Origin: Flavihumibacter cheonanensis
GTDB lineage: Bacteria; Bacteroidota; Bacteroidia; Chitinophagales; Chitinophagaceae
Length of the DNA: 64,000 nt
NCBI RefSeq assembly: GCF_022352215.1
Contig: NZ_JAKRWF010000002.1
Coordinates: 1 to 64,000 of the forward strand
Direction: 5' to 3'
Below the pieces are notes generated by a model that ran no database searches, was not told where the DNA came from, and saw nothing but the letters and a program-made list of their open reading frames with translations. Position numbers and translations under genes: made by a program. This document shows positions 57,505-64,000 of this stretch, piece after piece (the stretch's first letter is position 1; each line of letters starts with the position of its first letter).

Positions 57505-60500
57505 TTAGAAACCAAGATTTAATCCAAGTGTAAACGTGCGTGCTACCGGATAACCTCCATAGTCAACACCCGGTGTCAGGGTACTTGCACCAGTTACACT
57601 CACTTCGGGATTATATCCTCTGTAGTTGGTAAATGTGTGCAGGTTTTGCGCACTTACATACAGGCGCGCAGATCGTGCACGAATTGCAGCAGCTAGTTTC
57701 TCATTCAGGTTATAGCCCAAAGAAATATTCCGGATCCGCAGGAAGGATGCATCCTCCACGAAAAGAGAAGTAATATTTGCACTCGCATTGCTGCTGGTAT
57801 AACGTGCCAGGTCGCGGTTCAGGCGGGGCACATTCCCTTCACCCGGATCCTGTGCTGAACGCCAGGCATTCAACATATCCGCAGAACCATTTCCGGTTCC
57901 TGCATAGTTGGCATAAAAACGGCGACCCAGATTCAACACTTCAAATCCCTGTACTCCCTGCAACAAAATATTCAATTCAAATCCTTTGTAGGAGAAACTG
58001 TTATTGATTCCGAAGGTCATATCCGGAAAAGGATTCCCGAGGATGGTGCGATCATCGGTGGACAATACACCATCTCCATTGATATCTTCAAACTTCAAAT
58101 GACCGGGACGGGAATCTGCAAACTTCGGACTCTTTTCCAGGTCCGCTTCATCCTGATAAACACCTATCACTTTATAACCATAAAAATTACCCATTGGCTG
58201 ACCAATCTCTGTTTTATGGCTGGAGTTCAATTGATAGTTTCCGAAAATCGGTGCACCTTCAGGTCCCAGGGCTAATACTTTGTTACGATTGAAAGAGACG
58301 TTGATATCGGTATTCCATTTGAATGCACCTACTGTGTTTTTGGTAGCAAGGCTCAGTTCAATACCATGGTTGCGGATTTTTCCAATGTTTTGTGTAGCAG
58401 TGGTAAATCCAGTGAGTGAAGGAACCGGTACATTCAATAATAATTTGGAAGTACGTTTATCATAATAATCAGCAGTTAACGATACCCGGTTATTAAATAC
58501 AGCCAACTCAAAACCAAGATCAAGCTGCTTGTTCATTTCCCAACCGAGGTTCACATTACCAAATGTACTTGGATACAAACCATTCACTTCCTGTCCTGAT
58601 CCTGTACCCAGGATATAATTCTGTGCAGACAACAACGCAATATGTGCATAGTTACCAATAAAATTATTTCCGGTTACACCATAACTGGCCCGAAGACGTA
58701 ATTCATCCATCCAGTTAATACCCCTCATAAAAGATTCATCAGAAATTCTCCAACCGGCAGAAACTGACGGGAACGTACCCCATTTGTTGTTAGCACCAAA
58801 ACGGGAGGAGCCATCGCGACGAATAGTGGCTGTCAACAGGTACTTGCGGTCGAAGCTGTAGTTCACACGGGCCAGGTAAGAAAGCAGTGCCCACTGTTGT
58901 TGATCAGAACTACCTCCATTAATGATTCCAGCATTGATGGTCTGAACATTATCATTTGGGAAATTGGTAGCGGATACAAAATTGCTTTCGAAATTATCTT
59001 TCTGTGCCGTATAACCGAGTAAGGCATCAAACTGGTGACGATCAAGAGATTTTTTATAGGCCAGTGTGTATTCCGATAACCAGTTGATAGATTGGTTCGT
59101 AGTGGAAGTTCCAATAGGAATCTGTGGCGGCGGTGCACCATCCCGTCCCACAATAGAAGGAATAAAGGTTCTGTTTCTTCCTGATGCAAAATCAGCACCT
59201 ACTAATACTTTAAATTTCAAGTCCTTCATTAATTCCACTTCCGCAAAACTGGTTCCAAGCAACCGCATGCGGTTCCATTTGTTCACACGCTCTTTAGCTG
59301 ATTTCACCGGGTTCTCCACACTACTGAATCCATAACCGAGATTGAGGGCGTGCGTATACGAACCATCCGGATTATAAACCGGCAGATGAGGAGCCATCAG
59401 CAAAGCAGAGAGGATCACTGCACCACCACTCCAATGGCCTTCCGCTTCTACTACATCACTGGTGGTAAAACTGGGAGTAAGGTTTGCGCCAACTTTAATG
59501 CGATCAGAAACCTGCGACTCCACATTCAACTTAAAACTATAGCGTTTGAAATTGCCATTGATCACAACACCGTCCTGGTCGAGATAACCGGCCGACATAT
59601 AATATTTTGTTTTTTCATTACCACCAGAGAAACTTAACTGAACATTTCTGATCGGCGCTTTCTGAAAAATCTCATTCTGCCAGTCGGTGCCCTTTCCTAG
59701 CGCTGCGGGGTCAGCTAAAAATGGAGGAAGGCGATACAATACATTATTACGTACCGTGTTGTCATCTGTAACAGAACCGCCCCGGTCCACCCAGGCATTG
59801 TTGCGGGTTTCATTTACATAGTTGGCAAATCCTTCCGCATCCAGCATATCAATTTTCTTTGCCACTTCCTGGAACCCGGTAAACATATCCAGGTTCACGC
59901 GGGAAGTGCCCGACTTACCCGATTTGGTCGTGATAATGATAACTCCATTTGAACCTCTTGAACCATAAATCGCAGTAGCAGAAGCATCCTTCAACACCTG
60001 GATGGATTCAATATCATTCGGATTGATTGTATTAAGCGGGTTATTGGTTTGGTTGTAATCACTGGTAACAGGGAAACCATCAATTACATACAGCGGTTCA
60101 TTACCTGCAGTTAGGGATCCTGCACCCCGAACCCGAACAGTAACACCACCACCGGGAGTACCCGTAGTTTGAGCAACCTGTACACCGGCTATTTGTCCGG
60201 CTAAAGCTGCATCCATTGAAGCAACTGGCTGGTCCTTGATTTTTTTGGAAGGCAAGGAAGCCACTGCGCCGGTGATATCTTTTCTTTCCTGGGTACCATA
60301 ACCTACTACCACAACCGATTTGAGGCTGTTGTCGTCTTCTTTTAATACAATGCGGATAGCCTGGTTTTGTTTCAACACCAGTTCCTGCATCAGGTAACCG
60401 GTATAGGTAATCACCAGCACCGTTCCATCCGGAAGATCCGGAATGGAAAATTCTCCATCCGCATTGGATACTGTAGCATTGTTGGTCCCCTTTACCCGGA

Positions 60501-60957
60501 TGGTTGCACCCGGCATGGGATTACCGCGTTCATCCACTACACGCCCTTTAATATCAACAGGCGGTAATTCTGGTAATGGATTTTTGATTTCCGTTTGTTT
60601 CCGAACCACCACAATGGTTTTATTATCGATGGCATAACTGAAAGGCTGATTTCGGAACAGCTCTTCCAGTGCGGTTTTCAATGGCACATTCTTCAACCGG
60701 ATGTTGAAAGGAGTAGCATTTTTCAATTCATTGTAGCGGTAAAAGAAAAAATAGCCGGATTGCTCGCCGATTTCGGCAAGCGCTTTTTCCAGGCTGATAT
60801 TCTTACCTGTCAGGGTTACATTTTGTGAGAAGCCATTGGCACTAAGTTGCAGGCATCCCAGCAATAAAAAGGCAGCAGTCAGTTTCATGTACAAAACCGT
60901 TTTGAGAGCCGGTTCCCCGATCATCTGTCGGAGCCGGCCGATAACGTTAATTTGCAT
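57505..60957 (-). CDS. SusC/RagA-family TonB-dependent transporter with STN domain
   Basis: 1150 residues. Signal (MKLTAAFLLLGCLQLSANGFSQ from residue 24), STN domain (about 48-115, ISLEKALAEIGEQSGYFFFYRYNELKN) that contacts FecR, carboxypeptidase-like domain (about 134-205), plug (VVVVGYGTQERKDITGAVASLPS, YGSRGSNGVIIITTKSGKSG) and barrel ending in ARTFTLGLNLGF. It imports large oligosaccharides with SusD. The STN domain and upstream FecR/sigma show regulation by trans-envelope signalling. A stem-loop precedes it at 61036-61068. Confidence 0.96.
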   Translation of the reverse strand: MQINVIGRLRQMIGEPALKTVLYMKLTAAFLLLGCLQLSANGFSQNVTLTGKNISLEKALAEIGEQSGYFFFYRYNELKNATPFNIRLKNVPLKTALEELFRNQPFSYAIDNKTIVVVRKQTEIKNPLPELPPVDIKGRVVDERGNPMPGATIRVKGTNNATVSNADGEFSIPDLPDGTVLVITYTGYLMQELVLKQNQAIRIVLKEDDNSLKSVVVVGYGTQERKDITGAVASLPSKKIKDQPVASMDAALAGQIAGVQVAQTTGTPGGGVTVRVRGAGSLTAGNEPLYVIDGFPVTSDYNQTNNPLNTINPNDIESIQVLKDASATAIYGSRGSNGVIIITTKSGKSGTSRVNLDMFTGFQEVAKKIDMLDAEGFANYVNETRNNAWVDRGGSVTDDNTVRNNVLYRLPPFLADPAALGKGTDWQNEIFQKAPIRNVQLSFSGGNEKTKYYMSAGYLDQDGVVINGNFKRYSFKLNVESQVSDRIKVGANLTPSFTTSDVVEAEGHWSGGAVILSALLMAPHLPVYNPDGSYTHALNLGYGFSSVENPVKSAKERVNKWNRMRLLGTSFAEVELMKDLKFKVLVGADFASGRNRTFIPSIVGRDGAPPPQIPIGTSTTNQSINWLSEYTLAYKKSLDRHQFDALLGYTAQKDNFESNFVSATNFPNDNVQTINAGIINGGSSDQQQWALLSYLARVNYSFDRKYLLTATIRRDGSSRFGANNKWGTFPSVSAGWRISDESFMRGINWMDELRLRASYGVTGNNFIGNYAHIALLSAQNYILGTGSGQEVNGLYPSTFGNVNLGWEMNKQLDLGFELAVFNNRVSLTADYYDKRTSKLLLNVPVPSLTGFTTATQNIGKIRNHGIELSLATKNTVGAFKWNTDINVSFNRNKVLALGPEGAPIFGNYQLNSSHKTEIGQPMGNFYGYKVIGVYQDEADLEKSPKFADSRPGHLKFEDINGDGVLSTDDRTILGNPFPDMTFGINNSFSYKGFELNILLQGVQGFEVLNLGRRFYANYAGTGNGSADMLNAWRSAQDPGEGNVPRLNRDLARYTSSNASANITSLFVEDASFLRIRNISLGYNLNEKLAAAIRARSARLYVSAQNLHTFTNYRGYNPEVSVTGASTLTPGVDYGGYPVARTFTLGLNLGF

Positions 60958-61035
60958 ACATTTGAGCAGTTTGGTTAAGAAATAGAATCTTTCGCGAGAC
61001 TCTTTATCATCTGATCCAAGCGACCTGAAAGGGTC

Positions 61036-61068
61036 AAAACCGGTTGTGTTGGTAGCACTTCCGGTTTT
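61036..61068 (-). terminator. Stem-loop between fecR and susC
   Basis: AAAACCGG (61036-61043) and CCGGTTTT (61061-61068) pair perfectly around 17 bases; on the minus strand it ends in four T. It could partly terminate the fecR transcript, giving lower readthrough into susC or making susC depend on its own promoter. Confidence 0.5.
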
Positions 61069-61089
61069 TTGTATCAGTTGATTAATTCG

Positions 61090-62244
61090 TTATTTACTTC
61101 CTACAATTATCTTTCGGTTTTCAATTTTGAATTGTACTTTACTCAGTTCAAGTATCCTTAACACACCGGAGATATTTTCACTCCGGTTGATCTTACCTAC
61201 AAAGAGATCTGTTGGTACAGCACCATAGTATTCCACTTCTACATCATACCATCTTTCTAACTGGCGCATGATCGTTTTTATATCGGCCTTATTGAATTTG
61301 AAATAACCATTCTTCCAGGCAACCGCTTCCTCGGTATCTGCTTCATTAATTTGAATGCTTCCTGCCTGTATGCAAGCTGCCTGCTGACCTGGTTTAATCA
61401 CCTGGCTGGAGGTTCCGGATTGTACTTTCACCTTTCCTTCCAGCAGGGTAGTGCGGGAAAGCGCCTCATCTTTATAGGCATTCACGTTGAAATGGGTACC
61501 CAGCACCTCCACGGTCTGGTAAGGTGTTTCGACAATAAAAGGCTGAGCTGCATTCTGGGCTACTTCAAAATAAGCTTCACCTGTTAATTTCACGCGACGT
61601 TCCTTCCCATTAAAACTTGCCGGGAATTGCAGACTGGTTGCTGCATTCAACCATACTTTAGTACCATCGGTCAGGGTCAGCCGGTATTGACCTGCCCTTG
61701 GAGTAGAGATCGTATTATACACAAGTGGAGCCGGTTCATTGGCTGCCTGGTTTTCATACACAATCTGACCATCTGCTGTTTTGTTGATGATGGCATTTGC
61801 CTGGCGGGATAACTCACCTTTTTGTGCATCATCCAGTAAAAGGGATGAACCATCCGCCAGCACAAGTACTGCGCGGTTAGTTCCAGGTGTAACATCTGTG
61901 CTCACAGGAGTTGATTGAACGTCTGCAACCTTTGGCCCCGAGGTGCTGTTTTGCATCCACCAGAAAATACCGGATCCTGCGGCCAGTACCAGTCCGGCTG
62001 CAATCAGCCAGCTACGAAGTCGCAACCTACGAACAGGCAGTACCTGTTCCTGGTGTGCAATAGCATGATCGATGGCATATTTGATCCGACCCTTTCGTTC
62101 ATTGAGTTGTTCCTCAGAATTTGTTGGATCGGGCTCCATTAATTCAAATGCGTCGTAATAGGTATGTAAGAGTTCAATTTCATCCGGACTCGCATTGCCT
62201 TCCCGGTATTTTTTTAATAACCCACGTAAAAAAGAGTGATCCAT
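61090..62244 (-). CDS. FecR-family anti-sigma factor
   Basis: 384 residues. Cytoplasmic part (about 1-75, sigma binding), membrane helix about 78-98 (LRSWLIAAGLVLAAGSGIFWW), FecR domain about 120-250 (TPRAGQYRLTLTDGTKVWLNAATSLQFPASF, RRVKLTGEAYFEVAQNAAQPFIVET, VEVLGTHFNVNAY), and a C-terminal DUF4974/STN-like domain (about 305-384). It holds the sigma factor until the STN domain of the transporter signals. It is 61 bp downstream of the sigma gene. Confidence 0.95.
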   Translation of the reverse strand: MDHSFLRGLLKKYREGNASPDEIELLHTYYDAFELMEPDPTNSEEQLNERKGRIKYAIDHAIAHQEQVLPVRRLRLRSWLIAAGLVLAAGSGIFWWMQNSTSGPKVADVQSTPVSTDVTPGTNRAVLVLADGSSLLLDDAQKGELSRQANAIINKTADGQIVYENQAANEPAPLVYNTISTPRAGQYRLTLTDGTKVWLNAATSLQFPASFNGKERRVKLTGEAYFEVAQNAAQPFIVETPYQTVEVLGTHFNVNAYKDEALSRTTLLEGKVKVQSGTSSQVIKPGQQAACIQAGSIQINEADTEEAVAWKNGYFKFNKADIKTIMRQLERWYDVEVEYYGAVPTDLFVGKINRSENISGVLRILELSKVQFKIENRKIIVGSK

Positions 62245-62305
62245 ACGTTACAACACTTTCTATATAGACCGGAAACTTGAAAAAAATCCCATGCGAATGG
62301 GAACT

Positions 62306-62878
62306 TTATTTCATAAAGAAAAGTATGGCCCAGAATAAGAGCGATTCCTTCAACTGTTGAACTGATTTTCCCAATTGGTTCTGAACCGTCTTTCTGGATA
62401 ACTGAAGTTGCTCAGCAATTTCTGCTGTACTCAAGTCCTGTTCGTACCGCATCCGGAAGATTTGCTGCTGTGCCTTTGGAAGGCCGGAGATTACGTTTTC
62501 GTATAAACGCTTTAATTCTTTTTCAATGAGAGCCGCATCTGCAGCGCCTTTCTGGATGGTGATTTCTTCCAGGAGTTTATCAACAGGTAAGATCCTGTTT
62601 TCCTTTTCCATCCGCTTCAACACATTGTTGCGAACGGAAGTTAACAGGTAAGATTTCAGGTATTCGATTTGCAATTCCTGCCGCCGAAGCCAAAGTTGAA
62701 GGAAGATGTCCTGGGTAATATCCTCTGCTGCTGATTCATCCCGCAGTCTTTTGAAGGCAGCCTGGTAAGCGATCAGCCAATAACGTTCATAGAGTGTATC
62801 AAACGCCAGACTGTTATCGGTTTTCAGGGCTTCAAGTAATTCAGCGTCGGTTAGTATGGTCAGATTTTCCAGGGGCAT
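62306..62878 (-). CDS. ECF RNA polymerase sigma factor
   Basis: 190 residues from ATG 62878. Sigma-70 region 2 (about 20-85: DNSLAFDTLYERYWLIAYQAAFKRL, AEDITQDIFLQLWLRRQEL) and region 4 (about 125-180: YENVISGLPKAQQQIFRMRYEQDLSTAEIAEQL, LSRKTVQNQLGKSVQQLK). Length and lack of region 3 fit the FecI-like ECF group of Bacteroidota. A start at the TTG 62923 is excluded because that TTG is the -33 box. It controls the utilization locus with FecR. Confidence 0.95.
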   Translation of the reverse strand: MPLENLTILTDAELLEALKTDNSLAFDTLYERYWLIAYQAAFKRLRDESAAEDITQDIFLQLWLRRQELQIEYLKSYLLTSVRNNVLKRMEKENRILPVDKLLEEITIQKGAADAALIEKELKRLYENVISGLPKAQQQIFRMRYEQDLSTAEIAEQLQLSRKTVQNQLGKSVQQLKESLLFWAILFFMK

Positions 62879-62892
62879 TCGGTAGTTAAATT

Positions 62893-62923
62893 CAAATGTA
62901 TTGTATTTCCGAACACGTTGCAA
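62893..62923 (-). promoter_or_regulatory. Promoter of the sigma/FecR unit
   Basis: On the minus strand TTG (62921-62923), 20-bp spacer, TACATTTG (62893-62900): both elements of the Bacteroidota housekeeping promoter. It lies in the 3' edge of and just after GH88, 14 bp before the sigma ATG, so the leader is only a few bases long. Confidence 0.7.
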
Positions 62924-62926
62924 TGA

Positions 62927-64000
62927 CTATTTATTTCTTGCCAGCCAGCGATGCATGGCTTCCAGAAAATAATAATCTGCATAAATAAGTGGCACATTGA
63001 TTTCTCTTCCTGCCGGCAAATTCCCAACACAGTTTTTTAAAACAAAATAAGGGTTGGCTTTGTCGGTATTCAGATAAGGTTCCTTGCTGAGTGAAACCAG
63101 GATATCGCTTGCAGCATTTTTATAATATTGCTGTTCTTCACCACTGCAATAATCACTTAATTCCAACAGGGCAGACGCAGCAATGGCAGCAGCAGAAGCA
63201 TCCCGGGGAGTTTCAGGAAATTTTGATGGATCAAAATTCCAATCGGGCTGGTATCCCTCTTCACCAACATTAAAATCCCATAGCGGAACCTTATCAGTTG
63301 GAAGGTTCTTATGCTTTAGGAAAAAGTCAGCCAGTCCTTTCGCAGTAGTCAAAAAACTGCTGTCTTTGGTAAAGCGATAAACAGTTGTAAAACCATAGAT
63401 GCCCCATGCCTGTCCGCGTGCCCAGGTTGATTCATCTGAAAAACCCTGCAGGGTCTGACGATGCAGGACTTCACCTGTTATTGTATCATAATTCACAACA
63501 TGATAGGAGCCATAATCTTTACGTATGTGATTTTTCTGCGTGGTCTTTGCGTGTTGAACGGCAATGTTGTAAAAACCGGTATCACCTGTTTCTTTGGCAG
63601 CCCAGAAGAGCAGTTCCAGGTTCATCATGTTATCCATGATTACCGGGAAATTCCACAGGTTCTTTTTATCAATGGAAGGTCTGGCATTCCAGGATTGAAT
63701 ACTTCCAACAATGGGAGAATAACGCTGGCAAAGTGATTTCGCAGACTGAATAAGAATGGGTTTATAAGAGGTATCTCCTGTGATTCGCAGTCCATTTCCA
63801 TAACTGGAAAACATCATAAAACCAATATCGTGGTGTTTGGTATTATACTGGTTCGATTCCAGGGAGGCGGTCCATTTGAGAGCTGCCTCTTTCCATTTTA
63901 CATCACCGGTATATTCATACATATACCAGAGGGCGCCGGGCCAAAAGCCACCTGTCCATTCGTCGATTCCAAAATAGAAGAGCTCACCTTTAGGTGTAAA
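62927..64000 (-). CDS. GH88 unsaturated uronyl hydrolase (partial at right edge)
   Basis: The frame continues to the window edge, so the N-terminus is missing; about 357 codons are seen. Alpha6/alpha6-barrel GH88 motifs: DEWTGGFWPGALWYMYEYTGD, NFPVIMDNMMNLELLFWAAKETGD (catalytic Asp region), GFSDESTWARGQAWGIYGF, DWNFDPSKFPETPRDASAAAIAASALLELS and GREINVPLIYADYYFLEAM. The family removes the 4,5-unsaturated uronic acid from oligosaccharides made by polysaccharide lyases, via hydration of the double bond. This fits the BNR_4 protein downstream. A close GH105-type role cannot be excluded, but motif spacing favours GH88. Confidence 0.92.
   Translation of the reverse strand, partial: FTPKGELFYFGIDEWTGGFWPGALWYMYEYTGDVKWKEAALKWTASLESNQYNTKHHDIGFMMFSSYGNGLRITGDTSYKPILIQSAKSLCQRYSPIVGSIQSWNARPSIDKKNLWNFPVIMDNMMNLELLFWAAKETGDTGFYNIAVQHAKTTQKNHIRKDYGSYHVVNYDTITGEVLHRQTLQGFSDESTWARGQAWGIYGFTTVYRFTKDSSFLTTAKGLADFFLKHKNLPTDKVPLWDFNVGEEGYQPDWNFDPSKFPETPRDASAAAIAASALLELSDYCSGEEQQYYKNAASDILVSLSKEPYLNTDKANPYFVLKNCVGNLPAGREINVPLIYADYYFLEAMHRWLARNK

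Noticed and set aside
1-64000. CRISPR arrays, rRNA, tRNA, insertion sequences and prophage genes
   Set aside because: I looked for spaced direct repeats, transposase or integrase motifs and conserved RNA segments and saw none, although a covariance search was not possible.

Overview
The window is bacterial chromosome from the phylum Bacteroidota, most likely the family Chitinophagaceae. The evidence is a SusC/SusD pair with an STN domain under a sigma/FecR system, several -7 boxes of the Bacteroidota form TAnnTTTG, weak or absent Shine-Dalgarno sequences, OmpA/PD40 and DUF4412 proteins, and no rRNA, tRNA, CRISPR array or transposase. Only the first 3.1 kb looks foreign: it is visibly AT-richer and holds small orphan genes and decayed toxin-antitoxin genes.

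Layout. 0-3.1 kb: an accessory segment. Two related, imperfectly palindromic elements of about 140-220 bp resemble integron attC sites. They flank a parDE pair whose toxin end runs into a higB relic, followed by a broken higA. A lone MNT-type nucleotidyltransferase and three small unknown genes come next. 3.1-6.4 kb: housekeeping and stress genes (PfpI/DJ-1, cupin, RmuC, small heat-shock protein). The heat-shock gene has three 20-bp-phased operator-like repeats upstream. 6.4-13.2 kb: nitrite assimilation. cobA (siroheme) and a Crp/Fnr regulator diverge from nirB-nirD-formate/nitrite channel-outer-membrane porin. 13.3-20.3 kb: mixed genes (lipoprotein, S9 peptidase, LLM oxidoreductase, EamA exporter, esterase, CPBP protease-like protein).

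20.4-27 kb: a sulfur-oxidation block on the minus strand. A TauE/SafE transporter, a CstB-like persulfide dioxygenase-rhodanese, a TsdA-like diheme cytochrome and a SoxB-like Tat-exported hydrolase form one operon, with a second CstB-like gene upstream of it. 27-33.3 kb: an ArsR-TolC-adaptor-RND efflux operon with a clear ArsR-type operator. 33.4-46.5 kb: PEP synthase with a predicted baeRF-type protein, DUF1003, a GAF sensor, DUF4412, OmpA/PD40, an M16 peptidase pair, a diheme peroxidase, a CarboxypepD-reg protein and a YdcF protein.

46.7-64 kb: one minus-strand glycan-type utilization locus running off the right edge. Its order is GH88, ECF sigma, FecR, SusC, SusD, BNR_4 propeller, PQQ-type sugar dehydrogenase fused to cytochrome c, an Nramp-related transporter without the metal-binding motifs, an SDR protein, a DapA-family aldolase, a beta-propeller protein and an M20 hydrolase. 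Genes from BNR_4 to M20 overlap or nearly touch, so they are probably one transcript. A uronic-acid-containing polysaccharide is the best guess for the substrate, resting on GH88 and the BNR_4 protein. Functional assignments come from reading motifs by eye; no database search was run.
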